This document shows positions 10,973 through 25,900 of a stretch of 64,000 bases of DNA, piece by piece. The stretch comes from Steromphala cineraria (taxonomy: Eukaryota > Mollusca > Gastropoda > Trochida > Trochidae). The notes beneath the pieces are model-generated. The model was not told where the DNA came from and made no database searches. It saw only the letters and a program-made list of their open reading frames with translations. The position numbers and the translations under genes were made by a program. Position 1 is the first letter of the stretch. Each line of letters begins with the position of its first letter. The stretch is taken from the NCBI GenBank assembly GCA_916613615.1, contig OU744735.1:54142082-54206081 (forward strand), given 5' to 3'.

Positions 10973-13900
10973 GTGAGTGTAGAAACCTGTTGTATTTGTA
11001 CATATATATAACCTATAGTGATGTTCACACTGACCCAGAGTTCTTCCTAACTGATATCTCTCTGTGGCCCCGGGTGAGTGTAGAATATGTTGCCTTTGTG
11101 TACATATATCGCCTTGATCATGGTCATACTTAACTAGAAACTTAATGATGTTCACACCACCCTAAAAGTATTCACAGTCACAGATATGTGTAAAACCTTC
11201 TTATCTTTGTATCACCTAAATTTATCCTCCAACGGGACCAGATTCTTCCTCACTGACCTCAGATTCTGACCCGGGTGAAATAAAGAATATTCGCCATTTA
11301 CATTTTTTTGAACACGTCATTTACACATTTATCCAGAGATTTCATTTGCAGATAGTTTCTGTTTACTTTGAAAAGTGTGAAATTTCGTTGTTTTTTTGTC
11401 ATTTTGGTATCATAAAGAGTGAAACATATAAATGCACAAATCAATGGTCGCCATAACCATCTTTCTAATGTACCTTTGCAAGGGTAGCAGACCTTTTTCT
11501 AGATATTTTTCTTGCTATGATTTAAATCTAAAAGAATCAATGATGAAGAATTTTAAACTTGGAAATTTGTCATGTGATTTATATTATACAGATTAATGTA
11601 TCTTACTTGCAAAAGCTCCGGTTCTTAAACGTCTAAAAATATATTTTTCATCGTTTAACAACATCTAAAGATTAAATATATATTTTGTTACACACCACCA
11701 ATAAGTTCTCGCGTGCCTAAACAGTTTTTGCTTACCGTCACAGTGAGCCAGGCTGATTGTTGATTGTCTTAAAATATCTGTATAAATATATATATATACT
11801 GACAGTTATATTAAAGGGGCAGTAGCACGTTTTTAGGGGGGATAAAAGGTGATGTCAGGAAAATGAAAATAAATGGTTCCAATTGAAAGACAATGTACTT
11901 AAACTAAATGGAGCAGTAATAATTCAAATATATAACGCAAAGTTTAAAAATGCGATTCATTTTTCTTACACAAATTGAATTAAAGGTGTTCACAAAAAAT
12001 GGCCGCCAATGGATTTTATGTGAATCTTCATACTTTGTCCTCTGACTATGGATGATTGGCTTGTGTAATGGGATTTTTGACAATGTCAAAATAATACATT
12101 TAGCATTTACTTACAATTATCAGTGAAAAATTTAAAATATAAAATTATTAAAAAACGTGCTACTGCCCCTTTAAACAGAGCATACTGTTCACAGCGTGTG
12201 TTAGTCACCCATCATTACAAACAATACACAAACCAAAGGCGTCTTTGTTATATAACACAGTAAATGTCGTTTATCTGCAGTGAGTGTGATATTACGGTCA
12301 CACTTACACGATGTCATCCGCGATGTATCACGTGCAACTTCATCTTGATATGCACCTATATGTTCTGGATACACACGCCATTCACACTGACAACGGACTT
12401 GATGTGCATGTGGCTTTTCGGCGAAGGTCGTAATGAGCTACGATTGGGTAAAAAGTTTTGAACATGCTCAAAACTTTCGCGATCATCGGGAAACATCGCG
12501 AAATACACGCACTTTACACGTGGTGCATAAGTGTTACATCGTACTTTACTCCTGTTTTTCGTAGCATACCGTGAGCAAATTGGTATTACGATGCTCCGGT
12601 CCACTGTACGATTAGGAAGTGCTAAATGCGAATGTATTACGTTCACTAAAAGAGTTGATTACGAGCATAAAGCGTCTTTAACAAGACACCATTAAGTGTT
12701 TACAACGATATTCAGGTGCTTTTTACGAACAATGTATTTTTGGCATATCGAATGCTACCCTCAATGGGGCAAAGTGAGCAGGGGGGAGCGCGTTGCCCCG
12801 AGTGATCTAAAATATATTTTTTTCAGAACACATTAGTGTCAGAGCTATCAGTTAATTTTCACAAGCCAGTGTCATAAAGTAGAAATATTATTGTCACTTT
12901 ACAACTTTCCTGTATTTTGATATCATAAGAATGAATTTGAAAGTATGAGAAAGAGCATGAATGCTAAAATATGAATAAAAATGTCTGATTCTTTTGAAAA
13001 TTTTCACATCTTTTTACCTACTTGGAAGGGTGCAGTGAGAAATGTCACCAATTTTCGTTAATATTGTAATAAATGTTTAATTTTCATGTTTGTTTTAGAC
13101 ACTTAAACATTTTCAGTCAGAATTTGTCCGACCTATAGCAGAAAAACTATTCATCTATTTGCTTTCCAATTTTGCTATGCACTCTACTCCACTAGGAAGG
13201 GTGTGTTGCTAAATAAGAACCAATTTGGTTTAAATCTTTTATTTGTTGAAATTTTTATGTTTGAACTTATTGGTATTCATTTTCCAATATCAGAATTTTT
13301 CTGACTGATTGCGGGAAACTATTTATCCTAATTATCTTTCCAAATTCTGCACATTCCGTTTTAACTTATTAAGACATGGTAAAATAAATTTTATGAGAAC
13401 AGACTGCACACATTCTGTGCAAGAGACGTCTACATGAGAAGTGAAAAATAATTCAGTTGGTCAGGGATGCACTGTCGGGGTAATAGTGAGCCGTGCTCAC
13501 CTTTTTGTTTGTTTCATATTAAATTGACGAAAATAACAGTCAGAAACACATTCATTTTCTTTGCTTTTAAAAATAAATCTCATATTTATTATATACGTTA
13601 TTTCCTCCCAAAACAATTAACAATATAGGCCACGGGGGCAAGCCCGAAAGTGATTAGATGTTTGCAAAATAAATCTGACTTTGAAATAAATCAATTTCGT
13701 TCCTTCATATATTTACTGTTTTCTGATAGTTAACGAGTTTGATTGTCAAAAATCTCATTATTCAAAGAAATTCCTATGTAACAAACATAGTATATTATTT
13801 GTTGAGAACTAAGAAAATCTAGGTATATGACATTAAACAAATATTGTGTCCGTCCTTGCATACAGCACTAGATTTTTATCATTTGTTTAGCCTCTATTTA

Positions 13901-16900
13901 GATACCTGAGCTGCATGGCACTATTGAGATACAAATTTGGTATTGTATTGGCTTATTACAGTTGTTTGACATATCACATTTCTCTGTCTTTTCACATGGG
14001 GCGCATTGCCCTAATCTTCGCGGCAAAGTGCACCGCCTTTGTCGAAAAACAATTTGTTCAATATATCCTTATTGTAAGTTAAAAAGCATTTGCCATACGA
14101 TGGTCTATCTGATAAGCATAAAAGATATGCTGCAAGTTGCATGCTAAACATGTTTAGATGCACAGAAAACACGTCTATATGCAAGGGGGCGTGGTTTTGG
14201 CCCGGTCTCCCCATGTCTGTTATCACTCAAGTTTGCATGTTACCTGTGGACGACGCTGTGGAACCCCTTGTAGTTAAAATAGACGGAACGAGATCCAGAA
14301 GGCGCTATAATAGCTATATGTTTACTGTCTAGTGCACCAAGACAGTTATTGAAATTCCATCCTTTGGAAAATCCATCAGCAACAGATTTCCATTCATCCT
14401 CAATTGATGGACACTGGAAGAATAATAAAAACTAAAAGGGAGATTTTTTTTATAAAATATGAAAGTATCATTTTGCAAGTGCTTATTGATTCATTGAAAT
14501 GACTTTTTAAATCAACGCAAAAGCATAAGCCAAACGTTTCTTTCAGAATTCCTCAGAAAACGCTTCGATTATTGTGTTGCAAGTCTCAGGAATAATGCCA
14601 GAAATCGTATTGCTTGCCACCCTGAACTGATATTGGAGAGTTTTGCAGGAGTCTCCGGTTGCCCGATATCGAAGGGTATTAGCGAGACGTATTGCTGGAT
14701 CGATTGCTTGTGTCATAAACATGTTTTTCAACAGTGTGTCAAATAATTCAGGTTCCACCCGAAGTAAAACCCTCTGAGAGGCAGCTCTGTCTTACAGAGA
14801 AAGCTCTTACTGCAATGTTCTGTAAAACCCCAATATGCCTCGCCGCAACAGCCAAGATCTTGTCCAGATATTTCATTTTCGTTTTAGTCGTTTTTGCTTT
14901 TTCTTCCTTCGGAAATGCTTGGTGGCGACAGTAACAACTGTTAATAGCTTAATTTGAGATTAAACGTCGACATCCATGATGTCGCACTTTCCCTGTGCTG
15001 GTTTTATGTCATATAAAACACGGCTACATCGTATTATCAACGTTTTAAGCACGTAGCAGCTCTTACATCACGCGTTGTGAACACGCCCCTTTCTTGACAA
15101 ACACGCACGCAAGTCTGAATACTAACGTAGGTCTCACTTGATGTGGACGTAATGTGTTAGTGATACACTCGCGCTACATCGTATCTTGTTCTTGGAAACC
15201 GTATAAAATACCTTTTGCTATATCGTAGTGGCGACAGGGGCAGATAATGCCAATAGATGGCGCCACACGAGAAAGATCCGGAAGTTGAATTGACAGACGA
15301 TGCTTCGCTAGTAACAGCATAGTCATGCCGATATGAGCGACAAAAAATCGTGTTATGCCACCTTGAATGTTGGTCAACTTCGCAGGGAATTACGATCAAG
15401 AGGCGCAAAGTTGGCTGGCCGTAAAACAGAACTTATCGAAAGGTTTGTATGATATTTTTAAGTTTTTAACCAACCTATTAAGCCATGGAAGTGTAATTGA
15501 AAAACGTATGTCATGTGTACTTAAATTTCAAAGATTGAATTGTTATTATTCTGAAAGATATGAACAGATATTTAAACGAGAAAATAATTCCTTATTGATG
15601 TAGGGCCTAACAGTTAAAATAAGATATGTTTTATTGTCATGTTGATAAGTAACAAGCCAAAAGCTGAATAAACACTTTATTAAATCGTATTTTTCAGACC
15701 TCCAGTTTTCGCCCACCACTAGCGTTGCGTTTAGAACTGTTAAAAAAAGTAAATGGATCTTTGAACTTTATATCATAAAAAGCTTCTTTATTATTTCACT
15801 GAAAAATACGGTTGTGTCAAATAACATTAGCTGGGTGTTTCAGTTTTTTTTCACCAACATGACTGTAATTAGTGTCTAGGCTTAGATATATAATATGTAA
15901 TATTATAGAAGTATGCAGAAATTTCCTGCTGCAAACGTTTGATCTATAGATTAACTCTAGAGACAGAAAAATTGTCAACAAAGTTGAATATTTGTAAACT
16001 TAACAGGTTAAACACATTAAATTTTGTCTTAATACCGACTCCAATATAAAGCGGTTGCGTTCGCTCAATTTTTTTTCGAAACCATGTTAGTGAAAGTACA
16101 AGATTTAAGATTGAGTGATTGAGTGATTATCGTTATCATATTTCCCTAATTTTGTTTTACATAATGTTCCCTGATTGCGTAATATTGAAGAGCTATTATA
16201 GCAGTCAGTGTAAAGTATTCAAATGTCGTGTTATGTTTCTGCTGTTTGCTTGAAACACTGCACACAAACACACCTTTCCAGGAAATCGCATGACTAGACG
16301 TCGCTTATGCATTCCCAGAAAACATTCGGAAGAGCTTACTTAACTGATTATCATTACCTCGGAAACCTTCGAATTTTAAAGACATTTACATTCATTAAAT
16401 GGAAAATTGAAATATTAAAAGTATATAGAATTTCAAAATTAACTTAGATCTAAATTATCTTTTTTAAGAAATAAATAATTTCAATCGTTATCAGTCCCCG
16501 GAAACGTATATAGATCTGTCCTATGTCATACCGGTAGTAAATATTTGGTACCTTTTATTGAACATGTCAGAATTTTTTCATGGAGTAGTTTTATTAATTA
16601 TTTTTCTTTGCATGTTAACGAAAGTAATCTTATGAAAAAATGTTCTTTGTATGTATTTTTTATTCATATTCTCACTATGAGTTAATAACAGTGGTTTGTG
16701 ATCTGTTTGTGTAAAATAATCAAGTTTTATAATTTATAAGTTCTCATAATTTGATTCCACCCTGCAGTTGATCAGGTCACCTTTACAAATTTAAACTTTT
16801 CAGAGCTGTGTTTTTAGTAACAATGATATTAATTTAATTATATTTTCTCAAACATATATTTTTTTACCAAATGACAGTTTTTTTTTTTTTAATTTACCGG

Positions 16901-19900
16901 TACTTTAAATCCTGATGTTTTAATGATTCTTGACTATTTTTTCATACATTTGATTTATTTTCTGTTTTAGGTTAGAGTCTTATGACAGAAATTTCAACTT
17001 TGGAAACAGAATCTCACAAGAAATCACTGAAGAATATGACATATGTTTGCCAGACAAAACACAGTACAGAGATCTTCACATTGGAACAGACTTCCCTAAA
17101 GTGACACGAGACAACATTGATGTTTATCTGAATGGATTAAACAAGAGTCTAGGCAAAGACAGTATTGACTTGGTAAATGACAGATTTCTTTTGTTCATTA
17201 AAGTAGCAGCAAAAGATGATTCACACTTTGTTAAAAGTCAGTGTAGGGCATCAATGAGAAAGCATGTGACCTACAATGTTGACATAGTTATCTCCTCTGA
17301 TGGGGTGGTTGATGAGTGCCAGTGTGACTGTGGTGCTGGGATGGGACCAGATGCTCACTGTAAGCATGTGAATGCACTTCTGTATGCACTTTCCAAGTTT
17401 GGTCAAAGTGGTGAAATTTTAACTGAAATAACATGTACTCAAAGACTTCAAACATTCCACCGCAGCAAATCCTATAAGGGGTCACCACTAAAAGCAAAGA
17501 CTACAAACATTCCACCGCAGCAAATCCTATAAGGGGTCACCACTAAAAGCAAGCGCATTTCATCAGAACAGTGTAGCAAGGAAAAGTGTGTTATTTGATC
17601 CTCGACCAGAACCCTTTAGAGGGACAGCAGGCTATTCCGGTTATTTCAGGAACACTTGTTTGAATTTTCCAAACGTTGGTCATTTACCTGTAGCACAGCT
17701 TTATCCACCAGCTAACACCTACGCAATAGCTCATGACCATGACTACACTGGTGATCAAGAAGAAATGTTCCTTCAGTCAATAAAAATAAGCACCATTGAA
17801 AATAGTGATGTGGAAAGAATTGAAGAATCAACCAGGAAACAAAGAAACTGCAACTTTTGGAAAGAAATAAGATGCACAAGATTGAATTCGTCAAACTTTG
17901 GAAGAATTTGCAAGGCTACTGCAAAAACTAATCATGACTCACTTGCTAGGATGTTAACTGTTCATAATCATGTGAATTCAAAATCAGTGAGACATGGAAG
18001 AAAATATGAAAGCGTTGCTATCAAAGCTTATTGTCAGCAGACTGGTAGAACTGTCAGTAAATGTGGGTCATTTGTTTCAATCACTCATCCTTATCTTGCT
18101 GCTAGTCCTGATGGTATCTTAGATGGAGATGGCATCATTGAGGTTAAGTGTCCCTTCACAGCAAAAGGAAAAGTCATAAATCACAAAACTGTTCCATACT
18201 TACATGAAGACACCAAAGGAAACTTAACTTTGAAAGTGTCTGACCAAGAGTCTACAAGAGCTCACAATTATTATTACAAGGTCCAGGGACAATTGTTCTG
18301 TTCAGAGAAACAGTACTGTGAATTTGATGTCTACACTGTGAAGGATTTGAAGATTATTAGAATTGAGAGAGACAATTCTTTTATTGAAAAAATGGTGAAC
18401 AAACTTCAAGATTTCTTTGATTGTCATTTATAATCTGCTGTCCTTGCCAAATATTTCTACAAAAATTACTACAACTTTACATTTGAATATTAGGCCTGCC
18501 AACTATTTGTACTAAGGGACATGTCTTAACACCCTGTGCTGAGATTCATGTACATAATTCAAATGCATGAAATTATATCTTTGAATTTGTATTCATGTTC
18601 AGAATATGTCTAGGAATATACTGTTGACATTCTTTGTAAATATTTCAACTTGTGACAGGGAATGTTTATTTAGCTCATCATAGTAAATTAGCCCTGAATT
18701 CTAAATAAATATTTTCCAAATTTAAATTCATGTAATTGATACCAATAATCTGATTCATTTACTATTTTGTCAATTCAAATTTGTGTTAAATAATTCATAA
18801 AATATCTTTTCCCGAAAATGTATGTTTTTTCTCCTTTTGCCAGTATTTATGTAATATACCGGTATAATCAAACCTGATTAGCTAAAATCCCATGACCTTT
18901 AATATTTTTAAATTAATTGTTCTCAGGTTATCAGTGCTTGTAAATAAATGATGTACTTTTATCAGTTTTGTCATACAATAATCCCCAAATGAAATTAATC
19001 TGCTTAATGATCATGCAATGATGCAAAATAATACTACTTAAAAATATAAATGCATGGAAGCTTACATATCTGGTATGTTATTTTGCAAATAAACCTTTTA
19101 ATGAAAAATTGTTTGGTTGTTTTCATGTTAAAACCATATTATGAAAAACATATTTTATTCATGTGTTTCATAAAAAGGAAATTATGTATACAAGACAAAA
19201 TATCTAAGGGGTTTTGGATGCATGGTTGATGTTTAATCAGGCGGTCAATGAAAAAATGCAGAAATTATTCAAAATATCAACATGTTCAAATATCCCTTAT
19301 TACCTTTGTCAAGTATATATAAACAATGATCTGCAAAGAACAAGTTTAGCACCTAACCAACCTTTACCTGCAACGTACTCCAAAAGACCTTTTGCAGTAC
19401 TCAGCATAAAAAGGGATGAGTTAATATATACCATTTGTCTGCTATTTCTGATACCAATTCAGAGTAAAATATATTATCATTGATCACCAAGCCTCCAATA
19501 TCAATGAGATCATCATCTGAATATTAACATCAAATAACAAGTAGAATATATAATTTTTTAATCAACCCTTTATCCTGAGTTGTAAAGCACAACATATTCA
19601 CTGGAATTTAAAATTCTGTTTGCATGAGTAAATTTGAATGTCTTTGCAAGTCCGATGAGTCTTTCAATATGATCTCTTTTGTTTGCAATCTTTCGATCAG
19701 CTTGCACAGTTTCACAATCTAAACGATTCTTATTCTTGAAGAAAGCAGGTGTAGTTATCTTGACATCATAGGGTGCAAACATATCTTGTACATTGAATCC
19801 CTTGTCAGCAAGAATCTCATCTCCCTTGTCACACATCCGAAGTAGAGCACTTCTCTCCACAATCTGCCTGTCACTTGCTGAACCTGCATAGGCTGGAGAT

Positions 19901-22900
19901 ACAAATGAAATGAGACCTCCAGGGCTTCCTCCAACCAGGACCTTGGTTGTGTTTCTGTTCTTGTAGGTAGAGAAACTAGCTTGCTGGAACAAAGGCTTGC
20001 TTGGTTTCTGAATTGGACATTCAGTGCCATCTATTATCACACGAGCTTGAGGAAACAATGACTGAAATCCAGATGGGCTGTAAAACTTGACTAAGTCTCT
20101 ATCTGGCCAGAAACATATTTCTTTCCACTGATGATACATGAAATTAATCCATGTCACAAAAATGTTGGAAACAGTACCTTCAGAAACTTCAAAGAAATCA
20201 GCAAGAACAGCATTACTCCAGTGTTGTCTTAGCTTGACTAAAGTCATGAAAAGTTGATTCTCAACGCTGACATTCTTCACATCATGAGTGTAATAGTTTA
20301 GGTGATGAGCAGCAGGTCCAAGAGAATGCAGAATAAGTTGAAACTTTTCATAGGAATCACACCCTGAATACAGTTGAATACCATTAGGATCTTCAATATA
20401 TCTCTCAACTCCAAATAGAGGTTTTCTTGGCGTTTGTGTGCTGTTATTGAAAACATGTATGGTATCTTTTGGCAACTCCTGTGAAAATACCTCTCCGCCA
20501 TCATCAGTGATGTCAACTTCCATTCCAATGTCTATATCTTCTTGGAAAACCACCTCCTCATCTTCAGTCTGGTTGGTACTTGAGGATCTTCTCTGTACTC
20601 TCATTGCTCGCTCGATATCAGATTTGGAGGTTTCTAGGGTCCATGCAAACTGACTGGGGACGACTTCCTTCTTCAATCGTTTGATGAGAGGGTTGGTTCC
20701 TGAAACATACCAAATTTACACTATAAGACATTGAATGTGAATTTATCAGATAAATTGTTGTAGTAAGCGTGCTCCCCTTAAAAGATGTGAATGGAGAATA
20801 TTGAATATTAATGAAATAATGACAATACAAGATAAATATAATGCTTGAAAAGGATACAAGAATCTTTATATGTTTATACATTATTTTACTTCAACATCTA
20901 AATGCAACTTTACAAAGTAATGTTAATATTAAATCTAAACACTCTACAGATTTGCAAAATTAAGAAGACAATATTATTTAAGTTTAACTAAAATAAACGT
21001 AAACATCAAGATTATTTGATTACTGATCTGATTCTCTCAATCTTGCAGAACAGTTTCTATTTTCTAAAACATAATAAATATATACTCAGATCATCACTTT
21101 TTTTTTTTTAAACCGGAGAAATGCTTATTTTGGCAAATACATATGAAATGCCATTTAAAGTCTCGCCCTATTCCATTTCGAAAATTGCACAATGGACAAA
21201 GCTTCCCCTCACCGAGCTGCCTGCCCGGTCAAGCGAGTGCATACCGTCAAGGTCACAAGTGACTACCTCGCTTGGATAAGTATCAGCAAGGTTCAAATGC
21301 GCGAAAAGAAAGCAAGATAATACTTATCCCTATTAATAAACCCCTTTATTCACGCGAAAAATTCAATAACAAGTTGAAATGATAAAATTAAACAGCTCGA
21401 AAAGTATCAAAGAAACAATAACGATCCTGACTAGATACCTGATCAAAAACAGGACAATCGCCATATTATTGGAATTCAAGATATAATACTATGTTACTAT
21501 ATGCTTATAAAGAGTTAATACCGAACAGGTTTTGATTTAGTTACGATTTACTAGCAAAGTAAACGTTGTTGCTATGCAATATAGTCCAAACAGTTATCAA
21601 TTAGACTTAATATTAGAAAGCGTATTTCTTACCGTGTACAGTTAATTTCACGTAGTCGGTCTGGAGAAAATGAGCCCCACAAACAACACTAAATGTACTT
21701 GGATTCCACTTGTCACGTCGAATCACAAAAATCCAAGCTTTCTTCTGTTTTTCATCTTTAGGAAACTTGTGTCCCATTCGATTGGAACATTTTGGGACGC
21801 AACAAAGCGCGGGCGGCATATTGATTGATAGGCAGAAACGTCTCCGCTGCAAAGGGAGATAACTCTCTGGATCTTAGTTTTCCTGTGCTGCCACCTGATG
21901 GGTAATAAGCACGTCTATGACATCGTGTAAGTGTGACCTTAGCATGAGTTGGATAAAAGTCCTGTGATCAAACCATCAGTTTTGTTTCAAAACGGCAAAG
22001 GATATATGTTTAATAATTCAAGGATTAAAGAAATGGTTTTAGTTATCAAAATCTTAAAATTTCTGAAACAGTCTCAGAAAGTTACCATTACTATTTATAA
22101 AGTAATATAATAGTATATATAAGTTTTGGCTTGTTTCGACGGAAATCTACTGTGAGGTTTCTCGCTGAAATATAAATGATATATTTTGATTTGAATAGAA
22201 TGTGAATGAAATATAGCGTTTCAACATATTATTGTACAATATCATATTTTGTTAGTTTTTTATCTTTTAAAATTCGATATAGTTACAATTAATATCAACA
22301 AAGCAGATTTGTATAGATTTTTATCGAGTTATAATAGTCTGTATTTCACCTGTGAGCAGAATCAATTGATTTGGGGATTTTTTTCTTAAAGATCACAAAT
22401 TTGTCTCAAATCACTGTTATCTTCATCAAACTAATTATCGAATTCTTAAAACAATAAAGTTGTAAATTTGTTCTTATTGGAATATACATAGGGTACTATG
22501 CGGCGACCCATTTAAAACTATTTTTATTGAACGAGTATATGATTTTCTATAAAACTAGCGAAAGCCATTTTATTACTCGCCGTGTAGTATACAAGGGTGT
22601 AATATCACAGCAGGTATGACACTATCTCAGATATCATATTTGTTGTTGTGGCTTCGTTGTACAAACTCTATTTCATATATTTTCATTTTGTTATTTTTCT
22701 GTATTGCAACTTGATAAATTATTGTTTATACAGTTGACAGTAAATATTATGCTTTGTATGGCAGCACGTAGATATAAGTTCATTTCATGGGACAAACTAA
22801 AGTTAATGAGGATACTTTGCTTTGCACATACACCTTATTTGTTCACATTTCCTACAACAGAGGGGCAGTTGTTTACATTTCTAACAATGACGTTGAGTTT

Positions 22901-25900
22901 TGATATGCATTCGGGATAATACTGTAGTGTTTACAAACAGTTGCCTACAGTACGTACGCAAGACATTTTGTAGCTTTTGGTGTTTAATAAATTGTCAGTG
23001 AACATTTTGAAGCTTTTGATTTTTAACCCTGTAATAATATTTGGGTTTCTAATGATGTTGTTGCGTAAAATATGCAGATACTCTGTTTATTTGGAGCAAT
23101 TCAGGGTGTGTGTGTGAACACTTCATATTGAATATATGGTATACCATATTATTTTCGCATTGAAAGCTTGCATGCTGGCACTAAGGCCCATGACATGATT
23201 CAGTCGCAGTATTGTCATACTTAGAATTCTAAGGAAAACTGAAAGTGTATAGTGCATTTGAGAAAGAATTTAGATATCCCGAGGCATACAAAATGACTGA
23301 GGTTTTCAAAATAATACCTTTAAAGGCGTCTCTGATTGCACAACTGGTTCCATTCAAAAGATTAATGTGTTGAACGTTATAGAGAAGGTACTGCATCACT
23401 TTGACCAAGGAATATTATCTCATCGTTTCTTGCAGAATCTAGCCGGACCATGTGAAGGTGTGACGTGTGCAACTGGAAGCAGATGTGTTGTTAACAGATT
23501 CAACATTCCAAATTGTGTTACAGGTAACTTGTATTTTACTAATTGTTCTAAACCAAGAATCTAAATACTGTTTTTATAAAAGAGTTACACTGACAAATAT
23601 TCATGTAACTTAAGTTTTGACCCCACAATACCCAATAAAGAGCTCAGAGGTCTGTCCTTAAACCAAACTGACCATATCATTTTGTCTGCAATTAACCCAA
23701 GCATTTTCTACCACTTTGTTCTTTACTAACAGGATTAGTATCCATAACTTTTTCTGATGTCTGTTGAACAAGCAAAATTGTTCAGGTACATTGTATTCTA
23801 TCACACCTTCTATCGTTTTCCATGCCTCTAACACTGATGGAATCACCTCTCAAATCAAATAAATAAGCCAAGTAGCAAGCTTTTCCAGAACTCATTCTAT
23901 CATCGTGCTGCTTCTTTAGCTACACTGCGATTGGGTAACGGTTTTGCCGATCTGGCAAGACAATCTAGCACCACCTCTATCTATGAATTAATTAATATCA
24001 GTAAAGATGTGTTACATATATTTCATGATCTCTACCTACCGTTTATACGATCATTAAGATTTATGTATGCGAGCTGTTGCAATTGATCACGCTTTGCCTT
24101 TTTATAACTGTTGTTAAACAGTTGAGTACACCAATAACACGATGGTTTCGATTGATAATAGACTTATAACTATAAACTTCATTCACTGATATCAAAGAGG
24201 GAAACTGCAATGTATGAAGATAGAGAAGATAATGTTATAATACCGACAGTTGGATCACATTTAGTGTTGTCAGACAACATGATACAATTCATAGAAAAAG
24301 ACCAAACGCATCAGAACGTGTTGCAAAACTTGAAAGCCTGATAGATTGTGACAGAACGCGGGACAGTAAGGCAATAGAACGTTATATGCATAGGGAATAT
24401 AGTTCACCCATGCTTTAAATCAATAATGCATAGATAGATGTAATGCTACTGATAGGACATGTACAAGGTGACACAGAAGAGGAGATCCTTTAACAAAACG
24501 CACTGGAGCTTTATGGATGTTGCAAGAAACGAGACAAAAGGTAAAGAATATCTAGCAGTATGTGATACGAGTATCTCGATACGCTGTGATACTCTCTAAT
24601 AATTGCCCTCCCGACAATCTAAGCAGTACCACCTAAAGAATTGTGATGATCCCAGTTCTATCTCCTGTACGAACGCTTCTTCAGCTGAACAAGATGAATC
24701 GTGGCAATCGTGGTATAACAGTGGTCCAGTGGTCACATCTCACTTACTCAAACGAAAATATTAACAGGACACCAGCAAATCAACAATGACGATAACAATT
24801 TATCTCACATTAACCAGTTTATCTGCTTTTAACTTTTTACTAATTTTTATTCTTTAACTCTTACCTTTCTCTATCTTATTATCTATTCCTACTCAAATAT
24901 ATGCAATTTTTTATACATATATATATATACATTTTTTACATTTAAATATAGATATCTATTTAATAATCCATAGGCCTTCGACCTTAAACTCAATTAACTC
25001 ATAAATGAACTTCAATTATTGTATTTACTCAAATGCTTGCCTTGACATAAATTTTCTTTGTCTTTAGATACCGTCATGAAAAACTGCAAGCTCATTTTGT
25101 TTTATAGATGAGCATCTAGGATGTGGTCCTGCTCCTGATCTGGCCAATGCTGACAAGTCTTCTACTGGACAATACGAGGGTGCTGTCACTCAATACACCT
25201 GTCAGTCTGATTTCCTCTTCTGTGGAACAATCTCAACACACATGTGCTCCTCGCTTGGAACCTGGGAGGGACTCAGTGGAGCTTGTAACAGAGCAGTCTG
25301 GTACAATCCTGTAAGTGAACTAATTTAATCTCTGTGGGTCCTATATTGACATTGACAGGGGAAAATATGAGTAACTTCATTTCACATTACCGTTACCCCT
25401 TAACCTGAATCTACGCTCCCTTTACCATCACCCGAACACTTCACACTCACCTTAACCTAACCTCACTTTCAACCACATCCTTTTCATTTCCAGTCTCTAA
25501 CTTTGATAGTCTGATACTCCGATAACCCATGTCATCTTTCATTTCCCTGCCCATATCTAATTTCAATATCATTTCCTTGCCCATACCTTATTTCAATATC
25601 ATTACCCTGCCCATATCTAATTTCAATATCATTTCCTTGCCCATACCTCATTTCAATATCATTACCCTGCCCATATCTAATTTCAATATCATTTCCTTGC
25701 CCATACCTCATTTCAATATCATTTCCTTGCCAATACCTCATTTCACTATCCTTTCCTAGGTCATTCCTCCTTTCAATATCCTTTCCATTGCACCTCATTT
25801 CAATATCATTTCCTTGCCCATACCTCATTTCAATATCATTACCCAGGCCATGCCTCATTTCAATATCATTACCCAGGCCATGCCTCATTTCAATATCATT

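Larger units (their letters stand above)
15130..21938. mobile_element. ISL2EU-like DNA transposon (about 6.8 kb)
   Basis: Two convergent genes lie back to back at their 3' ends: a SAP-SWIM-YqaJ nuclease gene (plus) and a THAP-DDE transposase gene (minus). From family knowledge, pairing a THAP/DDE transposase with a YqaJ-type exonuclease is characteristic of the eukaryotic ISL2EU (IS4EU) superfamily. Candidate terminal inverted repeats are GGTCTCACTTGATG..GGACGT (from 15130) and the complement of ACGTCTATGACATCGTGTAA..GTGTGACC (ending 21938). They match imperfectly, so the limits are provisional. A second inverted similarity lies at 15250-15279 and 21869-21902 (AGATGGCGCCACA against CAGGTGGCAGCACA). 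The element sits in intron 1 of gene A. Confidence 0.7.

Noticed and set aside
14011..14332. Short overlapping frames left of the Harbinger relic (71, 61 and 80 codons)
   Set aside because: They do not continue the transposase, have no domain, and overlap on opposite strands.
14990..15020. CCCTGTGCTG near 14995 as the left transposon end, matching TCCTGTGCTG at 21881
   Set aside because: The similarity is in direct, not inverted, orientation and only about ten bases long.
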